A stretch of 64,000 nt of DNA. Origin: Crotophaga sulcirostris. Lineage: Eukaryota; Chordata; Aves; Cuculiformes; Crotophagidae. The notes beneath the pieces were generated by a model. The model was given only the letters and a program-made list of their open reading frames with translations. It made no database searches and was not told the DNA's origin. The DNA lies in contig VYZB01000024.1 in assembly GCA_013397455.1 (NCBI GenBank), forward strand, positions 1,574,905-1,638,904, in the 5' to 3' direction. This document shows positions 34,401 through 48,121 of this stretch, in pieces; the stretch's first letter is position 1; each line of letters starts with the position of its first letter. The position numbers and the translations under genes were made by a program.

Positions 34401-37400
34401 AAATTGGAGACTGGGATTTATCTCACATATATTTACCCATCAAAAAGGTGACATCTATGCTAAGCCACTCACGTAGGTGCCTGTGAAATCTATATAGAGA
34501 GACAACCAGTTCCAAAGGCTGATCTATACTCATCTATTTAGAATGGAAGATATGTATGTCTCTTCGTTGCCTGCAGAGAAAACCTACATGACTAATTCAG
34601 AGCAAATACGTAACTTTTAGAATGCTAAAGTTAGGGACAGGAAAACCAAACCAACAGTATTCTCAAAAGAACCCTCCCTTGTGGAGCTGGCTGATCTAGG
34701 TTCCTGCACCACTTCTGGTTCCTACTTTTGTTTTTTTGTGGTGGTGATAATAGTGGTGGTACATACCACCAAGTTAGAAGAGATGTTTTCCACTTCAAAT
34801 CAGAAGGATTTTTTTTTTAATGATTATGGTAATGATTAAAGTGAAGAGGAAATTTTTCATGTTGCCAATTCATCTTTTATTTTGTTTTTTTAATTTTCTC
34901 CTTAAAAATGTCTTTGAAGCAGATAATTGTATAAATGTGACTTGATCACTGAAATCACTGGGTGGACTTTGAAATCATGAGGGAAGAAGGAAAAGGGAGG
35001 AGAAGAATTCATGAGATCTACAGTAAAGAGAATTATTAATCTGCAGAAATATGTGCCTCTGTTACTACTGGCTCTGCGAAAAACTGATTTCACATGTTAT
35101 AATATGCCTTCTAAAACTGAAAAAATAGGAATGGGTGTGGAAACCTACATTTGTACAGCGTATGAACACTTTGATCTCTTAAGAAGGCAGATGTAGAATA
35201 AAATGTAAATTAGATTTGGAAAAAATGCAAACCCATGAGAGAAACAAAGTTAAAGACCAAAAATCATGTCTCCAGGTTTAATGGTGAGACTTGGCATAGC
35301 ATCTTTGGGCGCTTCTGAAAGAAAAACTCACATGCTTGGCTCAATGTGCAGCACAGAAATTGCCTTGAATATAAATTTTATCTCTGCCTTTCCAGTACAT
35401 TTTGAGAGCCAAATTCCAGCACTGTCTGACAGAATGTTAATATTTCTCTACAGTGACAGTTTGAATAAATAGTTCATCCTATAAGCACAGGAAATCATTG
35501 TGATGAAGTTCTTTCCTTAAGTAAAACAAGTGGAAGTGAAGAACATGCTGTGTCTAATGCAGGCTCGCTCCTAAGCTACTGTAAAAGTGCATGCAGTGCT
35601 TTGCAAAATTTGGAGGGCATAGTAAATGCACTAAAAAGAGTGATGATTGCTCTGTGACACACATCACTTTTGGAGATAATAGTAAATTGGTAAGAAAACT
35701 TGTTAGTAGCATTTTGCTTCTCAGACAAGAGGTTTTAGGACCATAGTAATTTGCAAAGCTAATCTAGTTCAGTGATCCGCAGGCTCTGACCTCTGACAAC
35801 CCTCCTGGTGATCGGAAGAATAGAGCATCTGGATGTCAGGAGGATAAGAAGGTTGGAAAGGCAGCTGGGTCTGCAAGAAAAAGCAACCAAACCCCATCCT
35901 GAGAGGTTAGTAAATATGCCTTTTGTTTAGGTAGGTGATGGATAAATTGGATGTATTAACATCTAATTTTTGAAAGTTGCTGTTGAATTAATATGCTTCA
36001 GTTTCACAGAAGCCAACTTAAGAAATTCTGTGCCAAGTTTCATAGCTTCAAAGTGCTATTTGTTCTAAATTAGATAAACAGGGCTTCCAAAAATTATGTC
36101 AGCTATGTGTCAAGTTGGCATTAAAAAAGAGGAACACCCTATGTCAGTGTCATCTGAATAAACAAGTTAGCAACTAGTCATAAAGGCCACGAAGGGAGTA
36201 ATTTAGAAGAATATGAGTTCCTGACTCCAGAATTCCTGTTCTCTGACCCAAACAACAGCACTCCCACACACTGGGGAATGTCTGTACTAAATAAATATGG
36301 GAGTGCCAAAGCTGGAAATCTGTATCAAAAAAGGCCAAAGACACAGGAAGCTTCAGATTTGGATCTGGATCTTAAATTCACCACTTTGGCCTCTTTCTAA
36401 AAGTGCAACTCCCTTAAGATTTGGGGACAGCTCGGCATCATACTGCAGGGAAGTCAATGAGGAGAGGCAGAAGTGAAATGGCCGTAGACTCCCATGATAG
36501 CAAGAGGGGAGTGCTGGACTTAGGAAGATACTGCTGAAGAGAAGGATTGTTTTGAAGAGAACTAGATGCAAAAAAGAATTTGGAAAGAATTGGGAGGGGA
36601 TAAATAAAGTGCAAGGAACTTATGTCTCATGATGAGTCTCATATGCCATCAAAATTTATCTCAGCTTAAATGATTAAGGTAGGTTAAGAACAGAGCTACT
36701 CCAAATAAAAATATGGAAAATGAATCCTGCTTTTAATTTTGCAGGGACAAGTCCCAGGGATCATTCAGATATCAGTCTTATTTTTTAACCAATCCCCTCT
36801 ATTCTAAAAACACAAACGTTGCTCAGTCTTCCAGGAAGATTACTTTCCTCTTTTAGTCTGGTTTCAATCTCAGGAAAAAACAGAGAGATATGAACTGCGA
36901 GTTGTTTATATGAACAACCTCATGTCCAGACCTTTAGAGCTTTATCCATCAGTGGTGATATACAGTCTTAAAAAAACACTCAACGGAAAACAATTATTGA
37001 CATTTATCTCTCCTTTAGTATACTGATTTCACTCAACTAGTAATAATAATGTTGATGAGAAACTTCAAAAGATTTATAGAACCCAAATACTTGTTTCTTT
37101 TTTTCTAATCTGTTTAATGTGTCTCTGTCATTTTTGGAAGCCATCATTTCTGTGAAAATTCTTTATTAAAGGGTTTGATGACATTGGTAATGATCTTAGG
37201 ATGAATATAATTAATGAGCTAGAAAAATCTTCAGGTTACATTAAAGCTGAAGATTACTTGAGGAGTATTTGAAAAATATGCAAGCTTTCCCCTTGTGATT
37301 ACCAAATACGTCCAATGTGGTAGCATGAAAAATGCATTTCGCTGTAAGAGAAACTATCAGAGGAAATACTCTGGTTGCAGCTGTGGTTGTAATGGGGAGT

Positions 37401-38394
37401 GGCACACCCTCCAAAGACAGAAAAAAATATGGAAGAAAAGACCATCCCAAATTCTTTTAAAGGTCAGATGTCGATTCAGGTTTGCAACCAGAAGCTAAAC
37501 CCAGAAGGACATCAACGGGGAGTTGGGGAATTATTCATTTGGGATCTACATTTTACGGCAAATCACTTCCTCTGTTAAGCAACTACAAGAAAACCTTGAT
37601 GTGAATGCCAAAGAGGCAGGGAAGATCCAGAACCACATCTGAGGTTTATGTTTGCCTCATTTCTGATCGCCTGGAAGAGGGACAACCCTTACAAGTGCAG
37701 TTCACCAGATGATCTGGAGCCAGTGCTATACCTTCTTCCTCTCTTTTTCCTTTCCCTCATATTTTCTTTCCATCCAAGACTGGCTTGAAAAAAGATGATG
37801 CTTGCTGTGAGAACAGTCTATCCCATCAGACTACTTAACAAATTTTCTTCCGTGATTTATGGTCACAGAAAGCAGTTTGAAAACATTCAGAAAAACATCC
37901 TCTTTAGTCCTTCCTTCAGTCCTTTTGGAAGGCTTGAACCTTGAGGAAAAATAAAGAAAAATTACAGGAAATTGTTTACTTTAGAATGAAAGGAGGGAAA
38001 AGGATGGAATAATGTCTAAAAAGATGTTATTACTGATTTACTTTAATGCTACATTTTCTGTTTCATTTCAGTGATTTAAACCACTTTCAACAATGAGCAG
38101 TATTCCCAGTGAAATTATAAAGTATTTCCAGTGCATTTATTCTGTAACTAAACTTTACAATGTTATGGCAACTGTAATTCCAATACATTCTGTGCCAAAT
38201 TTTCTGTTAGCATTTAATACTTCACTGTATGTATTACATTACCATGAACGTATGGGGATGCTGTGCATATTTTCAAGCTTTTAATCTAGAAATATGAATT
38301 TCTCTTGTGTTAGAGTTTTTGATACCAACTGTTTCAGACCTGTATGGGTAACTTTTCTTTTGGTTTACATGACAACACTGCTGATGCTTTCCAG
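31491..38394. other. Intergenic, no supported gene
   Basis: Strongly AT-rich. The open stretches (up to about 97 codons) have no recognisable domain. An AT/GT-rich simple-sequence patch lies at 34263-34345. Nothing else can be supported. Confidence 0.55.
34263..34345. repeat. Imperfect TA/TATG-rich simple sequence
   Basis: Interrupted runs of ATAT, ATAC and TATG units over about 80 bases; too irregular for one repeat unit. Confidence 0.5.
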
Positions 38395-38439
38395 TTTGTT
38401 GTTTGTTTGTTTGTTTGTTTGTTTGTTTGTTTGTTTGTT

Positions 38440-38465
<26 letters not shown>
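38395..38465. repeat. Compound microsatellite, TTTG then TTTC units
   Basis: About eleven tandem GTTT units (38395-38440) pass directly into about six CTTT units (38441-38465). The second block may derive from the first by a G-to-C change that then spread. The length is probably polymorphic. Confidence 0.97.
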
Positions 38466-38470
<5 letters not shown>

Positions 38471-41400
38471 TCTAGAGAAACTGTCAGGGAAAATTCCTTT
38501 TTCTTCTGTGGGTAGCAAACATCTCACTACAGCGTTGTCCTATTAGGCTTTTTTTTAAGTATATTTATGTATTTTCTACACACATGTAGGAGTAATTTGT
38601 GTATTCCTTGTCATTAAAGCAAAAAAGGAGCTACTACGTATATTACCATTACTCTTCAAATTTTCTATATTAAAAAAATGAATGAAGAATAATTGCTTTT
38701 TGAAAATGAGTACTTCATGTCCTTAGCACACATAAGCACACCAGGTCCCCCTCAGGCACACTGTATTTTATTTGGAAAGCTAGCTGTTCATCTTTTAAAC
38801 TTCAGGAGTCTTACAGCTCTCTCCACATGCCATGTCACTGCCAATTCCTTTAATCGGTGCCCAATTGCCATAAAATCTGGAAAATAAAAATCTAGTGCTA
38901 CCAGATCTTCAGCCAAGACTGAATGTTTTATGTGATCAAGCAAGAACAATTTTAATGATTCAAAGAGAGAGGAACAGTATTTTTTTACCTTACAGAGTGC
39001 ATGAGAAACTTAAGTAAAGGACTGAAAGAAACATCACACAAAGGAATTACCATACAATTTGTTGACACAATGACTGGGGATTGTGGCAATAGAATTGCTG
39101 TTGAGTAGAAGCGAGGCAATGAACATATTTTCAAACTATTCAAGACTTACAAACAAGCAGGATGGTCTTTGCAGAAGTCAAATGGTCTTTGCAGAAGTCA
39201 AATGGCAAATACAGTCTACACAATTGATGTACAATTTTAATATTTCAAAAATACTTTATTCCTTTTGAGTCGGTACATTTTGGTTGAGAGACAAAGTGAA
39301 AGGTGTTATTGCAGGACAAGAACACAGTCAGGACTGCACTGTGTGTTCCATGGGACAGTATTTTTCTCCCCACAAAAAAAAAAATCAAGACTCTGGTACC
39401 TAAAAATCGAGCGGTTTTGCCAAGGATTCTCAGTTATCAGAATTACCCCAAATGTGTGCAACAGGGTTGCTCTCTGTCACTGTAGTGCTTGATGTGATAG
39501 TTTTATCTGTCTTTCTAGATTTTTATCATAAACCGGCAGTGGTATATTATGGATCAAGCAACTTATACCAGTCATTTGTGTTGTGTCATGAAACATCCAC
39601 TTGACAGCTCACAATTTCTCTTAATCAAATTGCTCTGTCATCTAAGCAGTGAAGAAAATGCTTTGCCATTTTCAAAATCCTAAATCTAAGCAAGCTTATA
39701 TAGTGACAGCATTTAAAAATATATGTCCTATTCACATGCCGTTCGTTCTTTTCATGTTTATTCCTAAGAGAGATCCTGCATTAAATACACACAAAGCTTC
39801 AGCTATATAACCTTTTCCAAGATCAGCTTTCACAGCCCTGTCTGGATGTTTTCTATGTGAGTATCAAGTCCTCAGATTCACAAGTAATTGGCAGTCTTTC
39901 ATGCCAATATTCATGATTCTTAGATTAAATTCTTAGTTGTTTATTACAATACACATTTCTCATTTAGATTATTCTCATCAAATTCTGCAGATGGAAGCTG
40001 CAGGGTATTTGCATATATTCTGAGGAATACAAGGAAGGCTTTTTATTGTTTCTATAAGGTTTCCCCTCTTCCTTCTTCAGTCCGTTATGTGTTTTGCTTA
40101 ATGGTAAAGTGACAGTTGCTGAACCAGGTTTTTAAAATGCATGTCTATCTGTCAGTTCCAATGCGTCTCACAGCGGCATGCATTAACTTATCATGCTTGA
40201 AAGTACAAAAAGATTATGCTGTGGTGAAATGTTAACAAGGTCATATCATATACACACTAGCTCGTTGCACTTTTCTTCCTTTCATTGCTCCTGTCAGGCA
40301 TTATTCCATGTCATGCATAAATAATGTTGCTCTAGAGAGAAAGTCAGTGTACTTTATATTATTGGTGCTACTGTACTATTGAGACAGGCTGAACTTCTGG
40401 AGTGAATGTCAGAACATGTCACTTGCTAAATTATTGGTACCTAGCCATCAAAGACAAGTATAGCAGATGAATACGTGTATTCATGAATATAAGATTACTT
40501 GCTTCTTTGGATCGCCACAGCAGTAACCATATTGAGATAGTTTTCATATAAATTAAGCTGGGAAAATCACTGTCTGGCATCATGCATCTGATTTTACTGG
40601 ACTTTTGTGGAGCCTGTCGGACTGTACTGGGTGAAGCATGTGAAAGCAGAGAAGAACAGTACAAGAGGGCAATTTGCACACCAAGGAAATATCTCACAAG
40701 CAGAAAGTCTCAGCTACTGAAAACCCTGACAGAAAGCCAGCGATAAATAATCTTCCCTTGATATGATTCTGCAGTACTATGGCAAGTGTCCTAGCACATC
40801 TGCTGAAAGACCTCAGCTCCTCCCTACACTCCTCTGCTCCCAAAATCACCAGCAGCAGGCTTGGACCTCCACAGACTCCTTCCTAGCTCCAGGATTTTCA
40901 GCTGATATGAATGAGTCTTTTTGAACCCGAGATCTGTCTGTGTGGGCTGTGTAGGCCTGCGGCCTACTTCCCACCCCTTTTTATTCCCTCCAGATGGAAA
41001 ACTGTAATTTTTAGGCTAGATATTCCTGGCAGGTGTTGTGGTAAGAGATCTGCTTCAGTCTTTGTTCCCCAATATAAATTACCACCCACATGCTAATTTC
41101 AGATTAAATTGTAAGTAAATCTAGTACGATCCATGAGCATTTGTTTGAAGGTCTGTCACAGAATTCCTTTGCCAGTGTATTCTTTCTCATCTTCATATAT
41201 TTAGCAAAAAAACTCATTTTGCCCAAGCCTAGGTCAAGCCAAAGTAAAGCTCTCTATAATACTTTATTTCCATGGGGAACAAACTGCAACAATGGTCAAT
41301 AACAAATGGAGTCATAGAGGTCTGTGTGGGGTGAAGCAGTAGAGGTAAATTTTGTTGTCAGGGGAGAACGAAAGCCATGTACTATATTATCGTTGATCTC

Positions 41401-44400
41401 ACAAAGGCTGCTTGGTTATTCCAGCTTTAATGAATATTTTTTCGTAAGTAGATAGTTATTTTAGTTTACTCAATAATTCTGAGAAAGGGGAGAGGAAATG
41501 TAATCCAAAAGACAGATTTGAACTAATCTTATTAATCTGGTTAATATAAAAGGTTGCAGGTCATGCAGCTTCCCCATTTCGAACACAGCTGTATCCAGTC
41601 CTACAGCCCCCGAGGTTTCTCTTACCACTCTCCAGCAATCTGTGCTATTATAGGCAAGAAAAAATAAAAGTTGGCTTCCTGCAATAGAGATGAGTCAGTC
41701 TGGCAATGTAATTCATACAGTGTGTGGTGGTCTTTATAACGAACTTTGACTCTATGGTTATAACAACATAAGGCTTTAATAAATCTACAAGATAATTAAC
41801 GTAGACATGAATAGATATGTAGGGGAAAAGTGATCTGACGTCCTTCTCTGTTAGGCTGCTTGCAATAGCTGATATTTATAGCTCTCAGATCAAAGAAGAA
41901 AATCTTGGTTTCCAGCTCTTGGAAGGTAGAAGCTCTTGAGTTAGAAGAATGTGGGAGAGGTAGCAACTTCTCTGGGTGAGGCTTCCTCTCATAGGATTTG
42001 ATTTATTCCCTGAGACCACAAGGAAAAGCTATTTTAAACTCTCGATTTCTATTTCATTGTAAAACCCTCATATCACATGAGATTTTGCTACAATATAGCA
42101 GGAGAAGTAGAAAATCTTGACGTAAAGGTCATTCTGAAAAATATGTTGTTTTGGGGAAAAGTGAGTTATTCTAAAGTAAAACAGAGAAGCCACTGCCCAC
42201 TTCTCTAATGGAGCCCTTCTGGAGCTGGGGTGAGCCAGAGAGTGAGCAAAAAAGCAGCTATTTCAGCAACCAAAGATCCCCAGCTCAGGACAAACAGTCA
42301 CCTCATTGAGATGAGGGCTTACAGGAGGAGTGTCCACACTTCTCCTGCTTGCCCTGGATCTCCTCACTGAGAGATCTCTCCTCACTCTCCAAGCAGAGTC
42401 ACTGTGGGCTTGATCAGGAGCTGTGTTTTTTGGGGACTTCTTGTATCTCATGAGCAGAGTTATGGTGGGACTCCAGTAAGAGTAAAGCCCTGGAAGCCCA
42501 GGAGCACCTGGAATGAGGCATTTTGCACAATGAAGAAGCTGAGCCACATACTGGCGTTTGTCCTTCAAGCAAATTATAAGACAACTTGACAAGAAGCCAG
42601 GCAAATTTCTGATGTACCCTGAGCTTTATTTTACTGGAAATTCCTCTCAGCTGACTCCTTTCCACAAAAATCTTCAGCTTAGTTGGAGCTCTTATTTTCA
42701 GATCAAAAAAGTTTCATCAGAAAATTCCAGAGGAGCTCTACCACTAAGTCTATTTGGATTGCATCTTGGGGGCTGTCTCAATAAAAACAGACTATTAAAT
42801 TTCACTTTAGTTTATAATTTCTAATATGGCTGTTAGGAAAAATGAAACTTCTTTCTGCAGTACAATTCCAGTTTCAACATTTGTTTCATCTTGGAATAGG
42901 ATATTTAAAAATATTAACAAATTGGGGTTTTTTTTGCATTTATGTCATCAAGATATCAGAAATGGACTTTCATTTTCCTGTGAAATTGTTCAGATTTTGA
43001 CAAAATCTCCTCTGGAAAAATGTCACGTACTATTTTTCTTGTTTCTAATTTAACCATTTTTTGCTCCTCAGAAACTGCTAAAAGTAACCCACATTTTCAA
43101 ATCAGGAAAGTTTATTCCACCAGAGAATTATCTAGGAATAATGGAACTTAAATAATTTGTGCCCTACAACTGCAATTTGTGAATTTGTGCCCTACATCTT
43201 CTACTCATCATCATTTCATCACAAGTTCTTCAAATTTCCTGCTTAAATTCTGCCATGAAACAGTCATGGTGGTCCCCCCCCCCTTTTTTTTTTTTATGGG
43301 CAATAGCACAGCTGGGTTCTTCAAAACAAGTTGAATGGTAAGAGGAGACTTATGAACCTGAAATTTCCCAGGACTCATTGCATCCTTCAAAGTGAATCAG
43401 TGACCGACTTCAGAGTTTCCACAGGGAGAACTCCAAATGTGGGAACTGAACTCATAAAAAATAATGTTGGCAGATGACATGTACCATTGCCAAAATGTGC
43501 CAATCTGCTGTGTGCAGACATTTTTTACTCAGTCGGTGTTGCTTTCTTAATTTTTTGCTTGTATGTAACTTGCCACTCCGTGCCAGTTTTAAATCACAGA
43601 CCATTACTCTCTTGTTTATTAGACTGTCATTTTACTTGGAAAAATAAACTAAAGACTAATAATGCTTGCCATTTTTATAGTGTGACTTGGACTTGGACTT
43701 CCAGGTAACCTTGACCAAAATATACTGATTTATGTAGTCTCTACGGTAAAGAGGATTATTAGCAGAAAGCAAAATTTCAGCTCTTTTTCAGGGAAGAATT
43801 CAGCACATAGTCTGATATATTTATGACTTCAAGAAAGCAACAAAACTGGGGAAGGTGTATTTTTCATGGTGAAGGTGATGTTTGATTGCTGTTGAATACT
43901 TTTCATGTATTTTTAATAGTCAAAATTCAATATTCACTGAAGGATCAAAGCACGACAGGCCAAATATTACTCTCAGATGTACATGTTTGGCTCATACTTT
44001 TCTGGGATCATCTGAAATTTGAAGCATAGCTTTTTGCATTGGGAACTTTGTAACCTGGTGAAAGCAAGGAGCTTCTGCTCCACTTGGCAGTGTTAGCCCT
44101 GTGGTTGCTCTCACAGTGCACAACCCTATGCCAGTGGTGCTGCTGGGCTCGCATGCAGCTTCTGAAGAGGCAGGAGGCAGGCACAAGAAAGGAATGAATC
44201 TTAAACCCATTTTCTTGGGTATTTAGTTGTTAGCACTGCCCAGGTCCACAACCCCTTATGCTTGTTCCTCTCAGCTTCTGCAGAAGCATCTCCCCCTCAT
44301 TCTCGCGCTTTCCACTCCCTCTCACCTCCCATCTTTTTATCTGACAGCTTCACTTTTAGCAATAAAATTCCACAAATCAATCCTTGTGGTATCAGGTACT

Positions 44401-47400
44401 CCCTTAACCCCCACCAAACTCAATTAGGGGCAGCAAGCAAACCTGTTTAGTCCTACCATGCCCCACAGGAGACCTATGCCATGGCAGATGCTTGCACACT
44501 CAATATCTCGCTGACCTTTCCATACCCGGCATGGTCCCCCACCCAAACCCCAGGGGTACAGGGATTTCTGTTTGCAGGGCTAGACACCCCTTTTCCTGTG
44601 AGGTGAATCCGGTTTGCCCACAAGGCCCTGCATTTGCCATGTGGGCTGTGCAGACATGGCTACCATTTGTAAATCCATTTGGATCATTGCCATATTAGCC
44701 CAGTGATATCTAACTGTTACAAGGAGGAAAGCCTGACTTGGAAGTCTATCAACTGAGGCATTCACCTGGGACAAAAAAAGACAGGAATTTCAGTTTTCCA
44801 TCTTCCAATGCATATTTAAATGTATTTTAATCTCATTAAAAGTATTTGGTGGAGCATGGCTGACTCCAGATTTTCCTCTCTTCAGTAAACATAGGAACGT
44901 AGAGTCATCGTGAGAATCATTTCCTTTCTAGGTTAAAATAATTTTTAATTTCTCGACACAGTAGAGAAGAAAGAGCAATTTTCAACACATTTATCCTGGA
45001 CAAACTTGGTGACCAAGTCGCTTGTGCAGATCTTGATTCACATCCCTTCAGGCAGAAAAAGAAATTGGATATGATTTCCCACATTCTAGGCCAGTGTGAT
45101 AAACCTATGGCTGTGAACTGAAAGCAGGTATCCTCATCATGTTTAGGGAAAGAATAAATTATGTGCCTAGAAACTGGAGGGAGTAAAACTGAAAGTACAC
45201 AGCTTTTGCCTCTCTGGTTTCCTTTGGACCATGGATGTCTCCTTGTTATATTGCCTTTCATTGACTGCACTGTGAGATGTCTATCAGCACCCCCATGTCA
45301 CAGAGATAGTGAATGCACTCAGGTCAGAGCTGCAAGTCCAGATGCCAGGAGGTGGTAATATACCATTCAAAAGCCTTCTAGCATCCACGTCACCTCCGTG
45401 ATGCTCTTCATGAGTTGAGTTGATTGAATAAGTACAAAATCTGTTTTTCACCTGCAAATTTTGAGGTCTACCTAAAACCAGGGGCCGATGGCTAAAGATC
45501 CAGCTTGAAATAGCCAGGGGGTGGCGAGTGCGTGGCTGGTGGCAGGCTGCTCTCTGCTGGCAGTGTCAGCAAGCTGGGAGCTGAGCGCCAGTGAAACCTG
45601 CATCCTGCAACAGTAGCCCTCAGGCCAACCCTGCAGACAACGTTTGGGAGTGATATGTGAATAATGGAGCATGGAAATAAACCTAGTCCAAACGTTGAGT
45701 GAACATCTGGCATGGGTGCTTTCAAGCCATCATCTGTACTTCATTCTGCTTGCCAGCACACATCATTAACTTTTAATGCACAGAGCAAACAAATGTGTTT
45801 GTCAGCAGGATGATTATCCTCCATACACTTTTTCCATTTCTGAACACGTTAATTATGTTTCCCACTAACATACTTCATTAACATTAGAATTCTAGGGAAA
45901 AATTTCTGTAACATAGAGAAGCTCATGAGGACAGTTTGATTTTTTCCCAAGCTTTCAAAGGTTTTATGTTTGTTACATTGAAATGTTTATGTGTGCTTTG
46001 CTGCATTGTCACCATTCCTAAATGTTTCCAAGGTGTTACACTTCACCACTCCTCTTCCTCAATTTCACAATAAGCCTACCATTCTGGATCTCTCTGCAAA
46101 GCAGCTGCCAAAATCCATCTCCCAGATGAGGACAGTATTTATTGTATTTGGAATAAAAATCATTGAGGGGACAAGAGTACGTGCAGAAAATTGCAGTAAT
46201 TTGGGGGTTGATTCAAATAGGTTTATTTCATCATTAATGCCATAAATGGATTTTTCCAACCTCTGTCTTATTCTGATCTCACCATCACAAACATCAGTGT
46301 ACAAAGATACTTCCAGAGGATATCCTACTTCAGCTATTATCAACTGAGATCAGAAGAAACTGACAGAGTTACAGGGTTAATTTTGCATAGGGAAAACCCT
46401 CTTCTAGAAAGTGAACTCAACTCTTCTAGAATGTGTACTCAAGCACTAAAAAGTTGAATGATAATGAAGCAATCAACTGCATTTTTGTGTTTGGAGCTGA
46501 AGTCCCCTTGTATATACTTCATGGGAGCTAAGTGGGCTGTAGCTCTTCTCCAAGACTGTTAGCGCCATTCAGAGCAATATGTGTGACTCTGAAGCAGCAG
46601 TAAGTGGCCAGTATCCACAGTGAAGCTTTTATCTCTAAAATTGACTAGTTCTCAAAGTCTGTAATGATGGATGGTTTAAAAATAAATACGTGTTTTTTAG
46701 AAGCCTTCATTATAAAATAGTAACCTAAAGTTCCGGTACAAAATAGAACATTTTTTTTTCCAACATAGAAAATCACATTAAAAAGATTGACATAGGTCTG
46801 TCTATACAGAAGTGAAAAGAAAAAACGTCACTTTCCAGTCCTTAATGGTCTCTGAATGAATCAAATCACGCTTTATAAATTTCTGCAATACAGAGCAATT
46901 TTTACACAATCAAGGGTTAACAAAAAAACTTTTCAGTCAGAGTGGGCCTCTAACATACTACAGAAATTCTTCTTGTACTTGGACTCCAACAAGCCATGAA
47001 ATATTTAAACACAAAAAGCTTTTTCCCCAGCTACATGGCAACATTGTGGCTTTAAATATTAAAAACAATAGTGCTCTAGTATTCTAAACAAGTACAAGAG
47101 TTCATTGGCACCAGATACCTCTCCTCTTCTCTTGCTGGAGTGGTAGAAAAGATACTTTATTATAAAAACAAGGAAAGACTACTGAGGAATGCACACTCCC
47201 CAGATTCCTTCCTATCAGAGTATGGAGAAAAGAAATATCTTGCTGTCTTGGTATTTATATTGCACCATTCTCGAGAGTATCTGGATTTGTGGAGTGAGTA
47301 ATGCAAAAGGGACCATTTGTTTGTTATGGGAATAAGGTACATAATACGAGACAGACACGAAAGATCCCCTGTGAGTGTGTATCACCATAGCTTGAGTAAA

Positions 47401-48081
47401 TAGCAGCAAAGATAATTTTTCAAAACATAATGAAAAGGTAGAAAATATATAATGAAAGTTCTTTGTTCTTGGGTCAACAAATGACACAAAAATATGCAAA
47501 GAGCTGGGAGCAATAGCTGGAGAGAAATTCATCCATGCAACTGTGATGATGTGTCCTGTTTATAAGGGCCCAGGCAGGCAGGGCAGATATTGTGGTAAAT
47601 CAGCCTGGAGGCCAAAGGTCAGAACTAAATATCTTAGGATATACCTGCTACTGAGTTCAAGTAGAGAACCTTCAGGGGCAAGCACTGCAGCACAGCTGTC
47701 AATGCAAGACTCCTGGCTTTTTATTTCATCTATAGTCTGACTCAGATTCTGTTTTACATTGCCTACTTGTTGGGTTTTGTGGTCTCTGCAGCAGCTCTCC
47801 CAGTAATGCATTCCCGGCAACAGTTTCAATCTTTTTTCCCACCACAGTTCTCATCTTTTACTCTTTCCTCTTCCATGTCTCTCATCCTCTCTCTCCCTTT
47901 ACATTAGCTGCTTCTCCTAATTGTTTTCTCATACATTCCCCTTCAGTCTCCCCTCACAGCCTGCACCATATGAGATTCCTTAAACAAACCAGTGACAAAA
48001 ATAAAGAAAAATGCCATAAAACACAAATCTACCCTGCAAGAGGACTGTACAAAACCTGCAGTTTTATTCAGCACATTTGTT
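38466..48081. other. Intergenic, no supported gene
   Basis: AT-rich sequence with stops in all frames. Open stretches of 113-117 codons (42263-42604 minus; 44917-45270 minus) do not resemble known proteins. A run of C followed by T lies at 43275-43297. A 15-base word (AATTTGTGCCCTACA) occurs twice at 43154 and 43182. A GC-richer patch at 45480-45640 has no assigned identity. Confidence 0.55.
39162..39205. repeat. 20-base tandem duplication
   Basis: The unit ATGGTCTTTGCAGAAGTCAA at 39162-39181 is repeated exactly at 39182-39201 and followed by the first four bases of a third copy. Confidence 0.95.
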
Positions 48082-48121
48082 CTGGGTGTACTCATTGTAC
48101 ACTGGGTGTACTCATTGCCAT
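48082..48121. repeat. 20-base tandem duplication, last bases diverged
   Basis: The unit CTGGGTGTACTCATTGTACA at 48082-48101 recurs at 48102-48121 with the first 16 bases identical and changes only in the last four. Confidence 0.9.

Noticed and set aside
17430..43950. TCF/LEF-like CTTTGAT/ATCAAAG words (for example 35169, 41888, 43942)
   Set aside because: A seven-base word is expected about eight times here by chance, and no tight cluster is seen, so no Wnt feedback enhancer is claimed.
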